A stretch of 64,000 nt of DNA from Bacillus_BU sp051233475 (GCF_051233475.1 NZ_JBKFGH010000037.1:1-64000), one strand, 5' to 3'. Shown: positions 18,067-27,709, counted from the stretch's first letter. Notes: generated by a model not told the origin, from the sequence alone. Numbers and translations: made by a program.

Positions 18067-19428
18067 TAGTGCAGTGACGATTTCTTCTAGTTTCATGCCG
18101 CGGGATGCTTTTACAAGGACTAGGGTCCCGTTGGTTGTATGGTTTTTTAGTTCAGCGATCAGTTCGTGTTTATCAGTAAACGATAACACTCGTTCCGGAG
18201 TAAGGACCGTCGCTGCGCCCGCGGCGATTTTCTCCCCTAAACGCCCATATGTTAACACTAAGTCGATTTTTTCCGGGTCTATCGATTGACCGATCTTGAA
18301 ATGGAATTCTTCTTCTTGTGGTCCAAGTTCAAGCATATCACCAAGTACAACAATTTTTTTCGCAAAACCCTCTAGGTTTGAAACGAGCTCGATGGCAGCA
18401 TTCATCGAAGTTGGGCTAGCATTATAAGCATCGTTAATGATTTTTTCTCCATTACCACCCTCAACGAGCTCCATTCTCATATTGGTTAATTTCAGACTTG
18501 AAAAACCGGCATTCATTTCTTTAAATGGTACGCCAAAGAAATGAGCAACCAGCATCGCAGCAAGCGCATTTAAAACATTATGCGTCCCTAAAACAGGTAA
18601 TGAAAACGGCTCATCATATCCATTGATTGTAAACACGTTTCCTGTTTCGCTTTGCTTAATCTCAACCGGGTATAAATCATTTTCATTACTGCGCCCAAAT
18701 GTTTTGACGTTACCTGAAAAGCTCTTTAACCGATTTTTAAGTAGCGGCTCATCTCCATGATAGACAATGAGCCCATTCTCCTGCAGTCCGGAGATAATTT
18801 CCAGCTTCGCTTCAGCAATTCCCTCTCTTGAGCCAAGGTCTAATAGATGTGATTCACCAATATTTGTAATGATGACCGCATTGGGTCTTGCCAATTCCGT
18901 TAGAAATTGAATTTCCCCGCGAGCGCTCATCCCCATTTCGAGGATCGCGATATCAGTGTCTTCATCAAGATTAAGAACGGTTAAAGGTAAGCCAATATGG
19001 TTATTATAATTCCCTTCCGTTTTTTGCACTTTATACTTGAGCGCCAATAAATTTGCCGTCATATCTTTTGTTGTCGTCTTCCCATTACTTCCTGTTATCC
19101 CGATTACATTTAGCTTTAATTCATTTCGGTAGCTCCGTGCTAATTCTTGCAGAGCAACTAGTGGGTCCTCGACCACAATAATAGGCAAATGGAGCGGAGG
19201 ATTGGGTACGCCTTTTTGCCAAAAGGCTGCGGCTGCACCTTGATTAATCGCTTCCTCAACATAAACGTGACCATCCACCTTTTCCCCTTTAAAAGGAATA
19301 AATAAATTCCCACGGCTTATTTTTCGGGTATCAATACAAACTCCATTGATTACAGTGTCTGCAAAAGCGGTAAGGTCATTTTCAACCGAGATCATTTTGG
19401 CGATTTGAGCCAACGTTCTTTGAATCAT
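18061..19428 (-). CDS. murF: UDP-N-acetylmuramoyl-tripeptide--D-alanyl-D-alanine ligase
   Basis: 455-residue Mur ligase adding D-Ala-D-Ala to the UDP-MurNAc-tripeptide in the cytoplasm. The ATP-binding P-loop is GITGSNGKTTTKD, followed by the Mur-ligase NYNNHIGLPLTVL and ILEMGMSARGEI motifs and the C-terminal domain motif NDAYNASPTSM. Start ATG at 19428 follows AGGAGG. It is the second gene after ddl, whose product supplies its D-Ala-D-Ala substrate; a small hairpin (about 19458-19480) lies between them. The stop codon falls in the adjacent insertion-sequence end. Confidence 0.96.
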   Translation of the reverse strand: MIQRTLAQIAKMISVENDLTAFADTVINGVCIDTRKISRGNLFIPFKGEKVDGHVYVEEAINQGAAAAFWQKGVPNPPLHLPIIVVEDPLVALQELARSYRNELKLNVIGITGSNGKTTTKDMTANLLALKYKVQKTEGNYNNHIGLPLTVLNLDEDTDIAILEMGMSARGEIQFLTELARPNAVIITNIGESHLLDLGSREGIAEAKLEIISGLQENGLIVYHGDEPLLKNRLKSFSGNVKTFGRSNENDLYPVEIKQSETGNVFTINGYDEPFSLPVLGTHNVLNALAAMLVAHFFGVPFKEMNAGFSSLKLTNMRMELVEGGNGEKIINDAYNASPTSMNAAIELVSNLEGFAKKIVVLGDMLELGPQEEEFHFKIGQSIDPEKIDLVLTYGRLGEKIAAGAATVLTPERVLSFTDKHELIAELKNHTTNGTLVLVKASRGMKLEEIVTALR

Positions 19429-19491
19429 ACGAACCGAAACCTCCTACTAATAAATAACGAACACGGCTTAACAGCCGTGCCATCATAAGGT

Positions 19492-20574
19492 TTATATTGT
19501 ATATTTAATCTTTTGCTTTTCGGCATGTCGTTCCTGAGCTAAACGAACCAATCTTTCAATCAACTCTGGGTAAACAATTCCTGTTTCATTCCAAAGAAGC
19601 GGGAACATGCTAACCGGAGTAAAGCCTGGCATCGTATTAACCTCATTGATTAACCACTTTCCATCCTGAGTTAAGAAAAAGTCTGCACGTACTAGTCCTG
19701 AGCAATCCAATGCTTTAAAAGCCTGAATCGCAAACTTGTTCATTTCTTCATATTGAGACTCAGTGATATCTGCCGGAATGATTAAACCTGTATTATCGTC
19801 CTCATATTTTGCTTCATAATCGTAAAAAGCAGCTTTCGGTACTATTTCACCAGCAACGGAGCAGTCAGGGGAATCATTACCAAGAACAGCTATTTCAATT
19901 TCACGTGCTACAACACCTTGTTCAACAATAATTTTGCGGTCAAATTGGAACGCCTCGTTAAATGCCTTGTCTAGCTCAGCGCGATTCGAACATTTACTGA
20001 TTCCAACACTTGAACCAAGATTAGCCGGTTTAACAAAGCAAGGATAGCCAAGCTCTTGTTCAACTTTAAGATACGCTTCCTCTTCAGCTTTTTCCCATTC
20101 GTTGCGGATAAACCAAACATAGTCAACTTGTGAAAGACCAGCTTGGGCAAAGATATTTTTCATGATGACTTTATCCATCCCAGCCGCAGAGGCTAACACC
20201 CCATTACCAACGTATGGCAAATTCAGCAGCTCCAAAAGACCTTGTACCGTACCATCTTCCCCGTTCGGACCATGAAGCAATGGGAAAATAACATCAAGCT
20301 GTGTTGAATCTCCATCTATGTTAGTTTGAAATAAACTTGGTGATAAAATTCCAGAAGAAACTTCCCCTGTCGAAGATAAATCTAACTCTTTAACATCCTC
20401 TACCGGCTTTAATAGCTGAGGACCTTTAATCCATTGACCTTCTACCGTTATGTATATAGGAAAAATATCAAATTTGCTTAAGTCCAGCGCTTTAATAACT
20501 GCCATCGCTGTTCGCATCGATACTTTATGCTCTGCAGATTTCCCACCGTATAATAATCCCAGTTTCGTTTTCAT
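19492..20574 (-). CDS. ddl: D-alanine--D-alanine ligase
   Basis: 360-residue ATP-grasp ligase joining two D-alanines for cell-wall synthesis. Visible motifs are the N-terminal LLYGGKSAEHKVSMRTA, HGPNGEDGTVQGLLELLNLPYVG, the ATP-grasp FVKPANLGSSVGISK and the metal-binding end LINEVNTMPGFTPVSMFPLLW. The YGG/GEDG pattern is that of the cell-wall type ligase with a tyrosine-rich omega loop (FYDYEAKY), not the vancomycin-resistance D-lactate type. It forms the ddl-murF operon. Confidence 0.96.
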   Translation of the reverse strand: MKTKLGLLYGGKSAEHKVSMRTAMAVIKALDLSKFDIFPIYITVEGQWIKGPQLLKPVEDVKELDLSSTGEVSSGILSPSLFQTNIDGDSTQLDVIFPLLHGPNGEDGTVQGLLELLNLPYVGNGVLASAAGMDKVIMKNIFAQAGLSQVDYVWFIRNEWEKAEEEAYLKVEQELGYPCFVKPANLGSSVGISKCSNRAELDKAFNEAFQFDRKIIVEQGVVAREIEIAVLGNDSPDCSVAGEIVPKAAFYDYEAKYEDDNTGLIIPADITESQYEEMNKFAIQAFKALDCSGLVRADFFLTQDGKWLINEVNTMPGFTPVSMFPLLWNETGIVYPELIERLVRLAQERHAEKQKIKYTI

Positions 20575-20816
20575 TATTAAACCTCCATTTTATCAATCAC
20601 ACCTTTTTATTTTACCACTTTCTAAAAAAAGGTGGTCATTGTTTTTCCATTACTATTATTGTATGAACGAAATAGCTTGGTTCAAACCCATTAGATTCCA
20701 ACTTTCTAGTACTGTTAATAAATGCAAAATTGCAAATTAATATGAAGAAAAATATTGTTGTTTTTTTATTTAAGGTCGGAATAACGGAATGTTGATTTCA
20801 CTGTTTATGAAAAATA

Positions 20817-21047
20817 AACGGAGAAATTCCGGTTAAATTGGGAAATACCCATATTTCCTTAAAAATAAGGGAAGTTTTTCCGCTTATATGATCAAAATCA
20901 GTGGATTTTGTCTTATTTAGAGCAGTTAATCGGAATTTCTCCGCTTATATCTGCCTTTTTATCTTTCTCTTTATACATTAGACGGAAATTCTCCGCCTAT
21001 GAATTCCCATACCTACACAAAAATCGATACGGAGAAGGCGGAAATGG
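20817..21047. repeat. Cluster of CGGAATTTCTCCG / CCGCTTATAT repeats
   Basis: At least five related short units in both orientations: ACGGAGAAATTCCGG (20817-), TTTTTCCGCTTATATG (20874-), TCGGAATTTCTCCGCTTATAT (20931-), ACGGAAATTCTCCGCCTATG (20983-) and ACGGAGAAGGCGGAAATGG (21030-). Each is itself partly palindromic. The function is unknown. Confidence 0.7.
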
Positions 21048-21086
21048 TTTAATAAGCAAAATCCGAAGAATTAGCAATTTTATGCA

Positions 21087-21122
21087 AAATAGCAAGGGTA
21101 TAAACCCTTGCTATTTCTATTT
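21087..21122. terminator. Strong hairpin terminator
   Basis: Perfect 13-bp stem AAATAGCAAGGGT / ACCCTTGCTATTT with a 4-nt loop and T-rich tail on plus. On minus it can terminate the hypothetical gene ending at 21235. Confidence 0.8.
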
Positions 21123-21234
21123 TTTAATCTCTCTAGCCTAACATTTTATAGTGCAAAAAGGTTTGCATTTTCCTGTGCAATTTGACGTTTTACGATAGGT
21201 AACGGAACCCTTTACAATATTGGGCCGCCTTCTT

Positions 21235-22011
21235 TTATGGGGCAACTAGTGTCCATTCCCTATTTCTTTTTTCAAACACCAGCTTCGCATCACATTTTTC
21301 AGTTTTCATTTGATTATATTCCTCAAACATATCATCCATATTGTCAAAATCGCCAATTACCCAAATAGGAATTTCGATCCGATTTCTATTTTGAACAGCG
21401 TTTCGCAATGAAAACACCGTTCCTTCACGCATGAATTTAGATAAAGATAGGATAATATCCAGATTGACGGGCGGATACGATCTTTTCTTTCGTAAACCGA
21501 TTAATGTTTTTTCTAATTTCAAATCGGCCAGTTTAATTGAAATAACTTGACCTAGCATTCGGTAGAAATCATTCATATGACGATAATAGGTTTTATTAAA
21601 CCAACCGTCATCACGAGATAAATATACATAACGATTTCCCAATTTATTATAAAAAGGCATCTTTAAATGCTGTTTTAAATGCCCTAAATAGAGTAGTTCC
21701 GCAATTTCATTCCCTGTTAATTCATCTAGACCTTCATTTTCTTCAAAATCAATCCAGCAAAAATCACCGTAACCATAAATATTATCCTGGGCCAGTTTTC
21801 TTATCATATCTTTTGTTACATATTCCAATTGAGTATGGCGATTAACCTCACCGTCATCAAACTTGTGCTTTAACAGCAATAAATGATTTAACGAGCGTGG
21901 CAAAGACAAGGCGAATTCTACGAACTCGACTCCATAGGAGATGACATATTGACCGTTTTCATTCAAATGGACATAGACCAGATCCCGAATTTCTTGATTT
22001 TGCTTTTTCAA
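21235..22011 (-). CDS. Conserved hypothetical protein (about 258 aa)
   Basis: Soluble protein without signal peptide or transmembrane helices. I do not recognise a named domain. It is rich in aromatic and acidic residues, with a central stretch YGDFCWIDFEENEGLDELTGNEIAELLYLGHLKQHL and a C-terminal IEIPIWVIGDFDNMDDMFEEYNQMK. The TTG at 22011 is chosen because GGGGGG lies 6 nt before it; the frame stays open to 22128 but without a ribosome site. It is transcribed away from mgtE, with the terminator at 21087-21116 behind it. Confidence 0.7.
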   Translation of the reverse strand: MKKQNQEIRDLVYVHLNENGQYVISYGVEFVEFALSLPRSLNHLLLLKHKFDDGEVNRHTQLEYVTKDMIRKLAQDNIYGYGDFCWIDFEENEGLDELTGNEIAELLYLGHLKQHLKMPFYNKLGNRYVYLSRDDGWFNKTYYRHMNDFYRMLGQVISIKLADLKLEKTLIGLRKKRSYPPVNLDIILSLSKFMREGTVFSLRNAVQNRNRIEIPIWVIGDFDNMDDMFEEYNQMKTEKCDAKLVFEKRNREWTLVAP

Positions 22012-22247
22012 CTGAATCCCCCCGAACCTTCTAGTTCGTCCAACTTTTTTAATAGAAAAGACAGCCCCTAACGAAACGGTCTGGATGGATGTCATTTCGA
22101 ATAATATTATCTTTATATATTTTAGCAAAAACAGTGAAAAATATCTTATATTGAAAAATAAAAAAATCCTATTATTATTTCTTTCTTTATATTATTTTTT
22201 TATAATAATCATGGCGAGTTAAACGGCGGAAGGAGTGTGAAGAAGAA

Positions 22248-23606
22248 ATGATCATGAACATGACAGAAGAACAAATCATCTTGCAAATCATCAGCACATT
22301 AATAGAAAGCAACAAAGCCCAATTTGAGGCAATTGTTGACGAGCTGCAGCCCTATGATATCGCCCAAATATATGACAACTTGCCTGAAGAACATAAAACA
22401 CGCTTTCTATTATTTTTAAATATCGACCTTCTTGCCGATTTAATTCAAGAGTTGAGTAAAGAAAAGCAAATAGAAGTTTTAAATAAAATTAGCCTGGAGA
22501 AAAAAGGGAAAGTCCTTGATGAAATGGACAATGATGACCTCGCTTCCCTCCTTGAAGATTTATCCCCTGAAAAAATGGACGCTCTGTTGGCGGGGATGAA
22601 AAAGGAAGAGTCAAAAATTGTTCAGGATATTATGAACTACCCATCCGAAACAGCAGGACGATTAATGACCAATCGCTTTGTCTGGATTCGCGACTATTTC
22701 ACGGTGCGGGAAGCAGTCGATAAGTTAAAATCGTTTGCAGACTTTGCCGAAACGATTAATTATTTATATGTTATCGACCAAAAGCGTCAGCTTGTAGGCG
22801 TTGTCTCATTTCGGGATCTGCTGATCGCTGAACCTGATCAATTAATTCGTAACATTATGTTTGAGCGTGTCATTTCCGTTTCCGTTACGATGGACCAGGA
22901 AGAAGTCGCCACGATGATTGAACGCTATGATTTTATGGCGATTCCCGTCGTAGATGAACAAAATACTTTATTAGGGATTGTTACGGTCGATGATATTATT
23001 GACGTTGTCATAAAAGAAGCAAATGAAGATATTGAAAAATTATCAGCTTCAGGAAAATCGATCGACTTTGATACGAAGGCCTTTGTGGCAGCGTACCGAC
23101 GACTGCCTTGGCTCATTTTGCTATTGTTTATTGGGCTTGTCTCAGGAAGTATCATCAGCGGGTATGAGGAAACATTAAAAAAGGTTGTGGCATTAGCGTT
23201 CTTTATGCCGATGATTGCCGGGATGACAGGTAACACAGGAACCCAATCACTTGCGGTAGTGGTAAGAGGACTGGTCTCGAAGGATATCGATAAACAGGAA
23301 ATAATAAAATTGATTATCCGTGAATTAATGGTCGGGATCATTATTGGTGTCACTTGCGGAATTTTAATTTCAATCATTGCGTTTGTATGGCAAGGAAATG
23401 CGATTTTAGGTGTTGTTGTTGGCTGTTCCCTCCTGCTTACCTTAATTATCGGGACATTAGCGGGAACGATCATCCCGATTATTTTATACCGCTTTAATAT
23501 CGATCCGGCCGTTGCCTCTGGGCCGCTTATTACCACACTAAATGATATATTTTCCTTAATTACTTATTTTGGTATCGCAACCACTTTCATCAATCATTTG
23601 ATGTAA
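22248..23606 (+). CDS. mgtE: Magnesium transporter MgtE
   Basis: 452-residue magnesium channel/transporter. Order of parts: N-terminal superhelical MgtE_N domain (about 1-130), two CBS domains (about 135-255, VGVVSFRDLL and LGIVTVDDIID), a connecting helix, then five transmembrane helices from about 285. The pore-region motif MIAGMTGNTGTQSLAVVVRG is intact. Magnesium bound at the CBS/N domains closes the channel. No M-box riboswitch was recognised in the 235 bp upstream. GGAAGGAG precedes the start by 12 nt; an ATG slightly downstream is also possible. Confidence 0.95.
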   Translation: MIMNMTEEQIILQIISTLIESNKAQFEAIVDELQPYDIAQIYDNLPEEHKTRFLLFLNIDLLADLIQELSKEKQIEVLNKISLEKKGKVLDEMDNDDLASLLEDLSPEKMDALLAGMKKEESKIVQDIMNYPSETAGRLMTNRFVWIRDYFTVREAVDKLKSFADFAETINYLYVIDQKRQLVGVVSFRDLLIAEPDQLIRNIMFERVISVSVTMDQEEVATMIERYDFMAIPVVDEQNTLLGIVTVDDIIDVVIKEANEDIEKLSASGKSIDFDTKAFVAAYRRLPWLILLLFIGLVSGSIISGYEETLKKVVALAFFMPMIAGMTGNTGTQSLAVVVRGLVSKDIDKQEIIKLIIRELMVGIIIGVTCGILISIIAFVWQGNAILGVVVGCSLLLTLIIGTLAGTIIPIILYRFNIDPAVASGPLITTLNDIFSLITYFGIATTFINHLM

Positions 23607-23628
23607 TTTTACGATAATTTTTTTGGAT

Positions 23629-23660
23629 AAACACGGAGGTTTTCCGTGTTTATTTTTTTT
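23629..23660 (+). terminator. Intrinsic terminator of mgtE
   Basis: Stem AAACACGGA / TCCGTGTTT followed by A and nine T residues, 22 bp after the mgtE stop. Confidence 0.92.
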
Positions 23661-23807
23661 TAACAAATATTTAACACGATGCTATTGTTGATCGTTTTTT
23701 TCTTTGATACGATAAATATGTAAGGTTTTTCCAGAACATACTAACTCCTAAGACTCAGCCTCTTTTGCTCATTACGATCCCCAATACAATAAAGGTCAGG
23801 TGCTCAT

Positions 23808-24998
23808 ATGATCAAATCCTCACAAAAACCACCGGACAAATTCGACTGGACATTAAGTCTTATTTTGCTTCTTTTGTTTATATTCAGCTGTGTAGCAATC
23901 TATAGTGCTCAAACTACAGGACAATACGAAGATAACTTTTTATTAAGGCAAATTTTCTGGTACGGGGTTGGGATTGCCATCATTATGGTGGTGATGCTGT
24001 TTGACAGTGAACAATTTCGTAAACTCTCCTGGTACTTATATGGACTTGGGCTCTTCTTATTAATCCTTGTCATAATCGCTCCAGAGTCGATTGCACCAGT
24101 CAGAAATGGTGCAAAGAGCTGGTTTATCATCCCAGCGCTAGGTTCCATTCAGCCATCGGAATTTGTTAAAACCTTTTTAATCCTGGCTTTAAGCCGTCTC
24201 ATTTCCGATCATCATCTGCATTTTCCTAAAAAAACTTTTAAAACCGATGTTTACCTATTGCTTAAAATGGGGTTTGCTACCGCTGTCCCTCTTGCGTTAA
24301 TCATGCTTCAACCCGACTTAGGAACAAGCCTTGTCATCATTGCGATTTTTACCGGGCTATTGCTCGTTTCCGGAATTGCTTGGCGCATCATTCTGCTTAT
24401 TTATGGAACTGGGGCCACACTTGCTGGCACTGTACTTTACTTTGTCATTAAAGCTCCAGATGTACTTGAAAAATATTTAAAGGTTAAGGCCTATCAATTT
24501 GAGCGAATCTACGCATGGCTGGACCCGTTCAACCACCAAAGCACATCAGGCTACCATCTTGATAAATCACTTAAAGCGATTGGCTCAGGGCTGATAACCG
24601 GAAAGGGTTTTTCAGAACGAAAGGTGTATATCCCTGAAAGCCATACGGATTTTATCTTTAGTGTGATTGGAGAGGAGTATGGTTTTGTTGGGGGCAGTAT
24701 TTTGATTATCCTTTATTTCATTTTAATTTATCACTTAACAAGAACCGCGCTTGAAACAAATGAACATTTCAATACCTATATTTGTGCCGGCGTCATCAGT
24801 TTAATTACCTTTCATGTCTTCCAAAATATCGGGATGACGATCCAAGTGCTGCCCATTACAGGTATCCCGCTTCCGTTCGTAAGCTACGGCGGCAGTTCCC
24901 TGATGGGAAATATGTTAGCGATGGGGCTTATCTACGGGATTCGCTACCATCATAAAACCTACATGTTCTCTTCGGAATCGCGATATTTGCAAGGATAA
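23808..24998 (+). CDS. rodA: SEDS-family peptidoglycan glycosyltransferase RodA/FtsW
   Basis: 396-residue polytopic membrane protein of the SEDS family (about ten helices). Characteristic segments are KSWFIIPALGSIQPSEFVK, LIMLQPDLGTSLV, the long extracellular loop with YQFERIYAWLDPF, GSGLITGKGFSE, HTDFIFSVIGEEYGF and the C-terminal ITGIPLPFVSYGGSSLMGNMLAMGL. It polymerises lipid II. Sequence favours the RodA branch (elongation), but FtsW or a second paralogue cannot be excluded because no partner PBP gene is adjacent. Confidence 0.85.
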   Translation: MIKSSQKPPDKFDWTLSLILLLLFIFSCVAIYSAQTTGQYEDNFLLRQIFWYGVGIAIIMVVMLFDSEQFRKLSWYLYGLGLFLLILVIIAPESIAPVRNGAKSWFIIPALGSIQPSEFVKTFLILALSRLISDHHLHFPKKTFKTDVYLLLKMGFATAVPLALIMLQPDLGTSLVIIAIFTGLLLVSGIAWRIILLIYGTGATLAGTVLYFVIKAPDVLEKYLKVKAYQFERIYAWLDPFNHQSTSGYHLDKSLKAIGSGLITGKGFSERKVYIPESHTDFIFSVIGEEYGFVGGSILIILYFILIYHLTRTALETNEHFNTYICAGVISLITFHVFQNIGMTIQVLPITGIPLPFVSYGGSSLMGNMLAMGLIYGIRYHHKTYMFSSESRYLQG

Positions 24999-25041
24999 CA
25001 GCTGAAGTCCCCGTTAAGCGCATAAGTGAATTCTTTATAAA

Positions 25042-25075
25042 AAAAACCGGTAGGATTATTCCTCACCGGTTTTTA
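25042..25075. terminator. Bidirectional terminator between rodA and the CNNM gene
   Basis: Stem AAAAACCGGT / ACCGGTTTTT with inner AGGA/TCCT pairing. T-tracts occur on both strands. It overlaps the last codons of the convergent gene at 25056. Confidence 0.85.
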
Positions 25076-26381
25076 CTAGTTCTATAGATGCTTTTTGTTT
25101 TTGCACTTCAACATATAGGATATGATGGCCGTCTAATTCTTTTACTTTAAATTCGAATCCTTCAGTTTCCACTGTATCATTTAGCTGAACATCATATTTT
25201 TGAGTTAAAATCCATCCTCCCAAAGTATCTACATCATCATCCGGGATATGTGTGGCTAATAAATCGTTGACATCTTCAATTAATAATTTTGCGTCAAATA
25301 TGTAATGATTTTGGTTTATCTTGCGAACTAATGGAATTTCATCGGTATCAAATTCATCACGAATTTCCCCAACAATTTCCTCTAAAATGTCCTCTACTGT
25401 AACTAAGCCGGCTGTTCCACCATATTCATCAAGCAAGATCGCCATATGATTCCGTTCCTTTTGCATTTTAACTAACAAATCATGGATCGGAATCGTTTCG
25501 ATCACTCGTATAACTGGATTTATATATTGCTCGATCGAAAATTCTTCTGAATTCACGTTTAAACTAGCCGTCAATAGCTCCTTAATATTAATCATTCCGA
25601 TAATATTATCCTTGTCCCCGTCGACCACAGGGTACCTTGTAAATTTTTCTTCGCTAATCACCACAAACATTTCTTCTAGCGATGAGCTTTTATCTAACGC
25701 AACGATTTCTGTACGAGGAACCATAATCTCTTTTGCAATCCGATTATCAAATTCAAAGATATTGTTTACATAACTGTACTCCGACTGGTTTATTTCTCCT
25801 TGCTCATAGCTTTCCGATAAGATAATCCGAAGTTCCTCTTCACTGTGCGCAATTTCATGTTCAGATGCCGGTTTCAATCCAAATAAGCCGGTAAATAGTC
25901 GTGCCGATGTATTAAGGGCCCAAATAAACGGAAATAAAATTTTATAAAACCAGATTAATGGCTGTGAAAAATTTAATGCAATCGCCTCTGCTTTTTGAAT
26001 CGCAAAGGTTTTCGGCGAAAGCTCACCGACGACAACATGTAAAAATGTAACGATCGCAAAGGCAAAGCCAAACGAAAGAACATGCTCAATCGATTCGTTT
26101 AAGGGCAGCCGTTCAAAAACAGGGCTCATTAACACCTCGAAAGTCGGCTCTCCAAGCCAGCCCAGTCCCAGTGCGGTAATCGTGATCCCTAATTGACAGG
26201 CTGATAAGTATTCATCTAAATGGGTTGTTACCTTTTTGGCAGAAATAGCTTTTCGATTGCCTTCTGCTATAAGCTGATCAATTCTGCTTGAGCGGACTTT
26301 GACGATGGCAAATTCCGATGCTACAAAAAATGCTGTCAACGCAATTAATAATCCTATGAGTAAAAGGTTCATAAGTTCCAA
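25056..26381 (-). CDS. CNNM/CorC-HlyC family transmembrane protein
   Basis: 441-residue 'hemolysin-like' membrane protein. Parts: CNNM (DUF21) membrane domain with about three to four helices (1-190), a CBS pair (about 205-330, MVPRTEIVALDKSSS and MAILLDEYGGTAGLVTVEDILEEIVGEI), and a C-terminal CorC_HlyC domain (about 350-430). Such proteins are implicated in magnesium/cobalt efflux; together with mgtE nearby this makes two magnesium-related genes close together. The start is TTG at 26381 or ATG three codons later; the ribosome site is weak. Confidence 0.88.
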   Translation of the reverse strand: MELMNLLLIGLLIALTAFFVASEFAIVKVRSSRIDQLIAEGNRKAISAKKVTTHLDEYLSACQLGITITALGLGWLGEPTFEVLMSPVFERLPLNESIEHVLSFGFAFAIVTFLHVVVGELSPKTFAIQKAEAIALNFSQPLIWFYKILFPFIWALNTSARLFTGLFGLKPASEHEIAHSEEELRIILSESYEQGEINQSEYSYVNNIFEFDNRIAKEIMVPRTEIVALDKSSSLEEMFVVISEEKFTRYPVVDGDKDNIIGMINIKELLTASLNVNSEEFSIEQYINPVIRVIETIPIHDLLVKMQKERNHMAILLDEYGGTAGLVTVEDILEEIVGEIRDEFDTDEIPLVRKINQNHYIFDAKLLIEDVNDLLATHIPDDDVDTLGGWILTQKYDVQLNDTVETEGFEFKVKELDGHHILYVEVQKQKASIELVKTGEE

Positions 26382-26651
26382 TGAAGAGTCCTACTGCAAA
26401 AGTAAGACACTCACCTCCTAAAACGAAAATGCCGGGGCCATTTCGCTTATTCTCGATGGCAATAAAAACTTCTTTTACTACCTTCATTATCTCCATTATA
26501 CCAAAAAAAATGGGATGGAAAGGTTTTCCGACTTATTAACACCTCCTTTAACTATGTTGTACCAGATTTATCCAAAAGGGTTTCTTTTTTTATATCAATG
26601 TGATATCATATTAGTATCAAAGTAATTTCATTTGAAACGGGGAGTGGTCTT

Positions 26652-27518
26652 ATGAAAGAGAAAGAAATCTTTAAGTTGAACGGCTTTGTAGGAGTCGGAA
26701 TTGTATTGCTTTTAGGTATCGCGGCTGTATCTTTGTTTAGACTGTTTATTCTTGATGGAAATCCAGCCAGCTTAATTGCATTTGTGATTGTCGCTCTCAT
26801 AACTGCTGTCCTGGCAACTGGATTTACGATAAACCAACCTAATCAGGCTAAAGTGTTTACCTTATTTGGTTCCTATCTTGGCGTGATTAAGCAAGAAGGC
26901 TTTTGGATCTCGATTCCGTTAACATTAAGAAAAAATGTTTCGTTACGCGTGCTTAACTTTAATAGTGATAAACTAAAGGTTAATGACCTTGAAGGAAATC
27001 CAATTGAAATTGCAGCGGTTGTCGTTTATAAAGTAGTCGACTCTGCGAAAGCAGTGTTTGATGTCGAGGACTATCGCGGCTTTGTTCATACACAAAGTGA
27101 AACTGGATTGCGTCATATTGCCAGTCAGTATCCGTATGATAATTTTAATAATGATTATGAAATTTCGTTAAGACAACATTCCGATGAAGTCGGCGATGAG
27201 TTAACAAGGGATCTCCAAAAACGGTTAAAGGTTGCCGGTGTTGAAATTATTGAAGCTCGCATCATGCATTTAGCTTATTCCAGCGAAATTGCCTCATCCA
27301 TGCTGCAAAGACAACAAGCAAAAGCCGTCCTTGCTGCCCGAAAGGTCATTGTCGATGGAGCCGTTTCGATGGTAAAATCGGCAATAGAGCAATTAAGTAG
27401 TGAAGGTGTAGTCGATTTAGACGAAGAAAAGAAAGCCCAAATGGTGAATAACCTAATGGTTGCTCTTGTTTCAGATAAAGGAAATCAACCAGTTGTCAAT
27501 ACAGGGACCATTTATTAA
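26652..27518 (+). CDS. SPFH/Band 7 (stomatin-like) membrane protein
   Basis: 288-residue protein with two N-terminal transmembrane helices (about 12-60) followed by an SPFH domain (about 65-230: FTINQPNQAKVFTLFGSYLGV, FWISIPLTLRKNVSLRVLNF, EIAAVVVYKVVDSAKAVFDV) and a helical C-terminus (LQRQQAKAVLAARKVIVDGAV) that favours oligomerisation. SPFH proteins organise membrane microdomains. The 52-residue Arc-like gene begins 12 bp after its stop, suggesting an operon. GGGGAG precedes the ATG. Confidence 0.88.
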   Translation: MKEKEIFKLNGFVGVGIVLLLGIAAVSLFRLFILDGNPASLIAFVIVALITAVLATGFTINQPNQAKVFTLFGSYLGVIKQEGFWISIPLTLRKNVSLRVLNFNSDKLKVNDLEGNPIEIAAVVVYKVVDSAKAVFDVEDYRGFVHTQSETGLRHIASQYPYDNFNNDYEISLRQHSDEVGDELTRDLQKRLKVAGVEIIEARIMHLAYSSEIASSMLQRQQAKAVLAARKVIVDGAVSMVKSAIEQLSSEGVVDLDEEKKAQMVNNLMVALVSDKGNQPVVNTGTIY

Positions 27519-27530
27519 GGTAGTGATTTT

Positions 27531-27689
27531 GTGGCTGAAAAAAAGAAATTCCTACTTCGGATTGACCAAAAGACATATGATGCCCTTGAAAAATGGGCAA
27601 GTGACGAGCTTCGCAGCGTCAATGCCCAAATCGAAATACTTTTAAAAAAAGCAATCAAAGAAGCAGGTCGTTTAAAAAACGAAGAGTAA
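27531..27689 (+). CDS. Arc-like ribbon-helix-helix protein (52 aa)
   Basis: Short protein MAEKKKFLLRIDQKTYDALE... ending RLKNEE. The pattern beta-strand (KFLLRID), helix (KTYDALEKWASDE), turn, helix (SVNAQIEILLKKAIKEA) is that of Arc/MetJ ribbon-helix-helix DNA-binding proteins. It starts with GTG at 27531, 12 bp after the SPFH gene; a GGTAGTG stretch serves as ribosome site. It probably binds DNA as a dimer; the target is unknown. A terminator follows at 27710. Confidence 0.85.
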   Translation: MAEKKKFLLRIDQKTYDALEKWASDELRSVNAQIEILLKKAIKEAGRLKNEE

Positions 27690-27709
27690 TGAAGGTTCCA
27701 TTTAAAATG

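Larger units (their letters stand above)
20575..21234. other. 660-bp repeat-rich intergenic region
   Basis: No convincing gene. It separates ddl (upstream region) from the end of the 21235 gene. It holds a cluster of related CGGAAATTCTCCG-type repeats (20817-21047) and a strong terminator hairpin (21087-21116). Confidence 0.7.

Noticed and set aside
19458..19480. Terminator between ddl and murF
   Set aside because: A CACGGCT/AGCCGTG hairpin is present but lacks a T-tract, and the genes form a known operon, so at most it is a weak attenuator.
22012..22247. M-box magnesium riboswitch ahead of mgtE
   Set aside because: No recognisable aptamer helices or terminator in the short AT-rich leader.
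26395..26425. Leader peptide ahead of the CNNM gene (GTG-AGT-GTC-TTA-CTT-TTG-CAG-TAG)
   Set aside because: Only seven codons, the AGGAGG is too close to the GTG, and no attenuator hairpin was seen.
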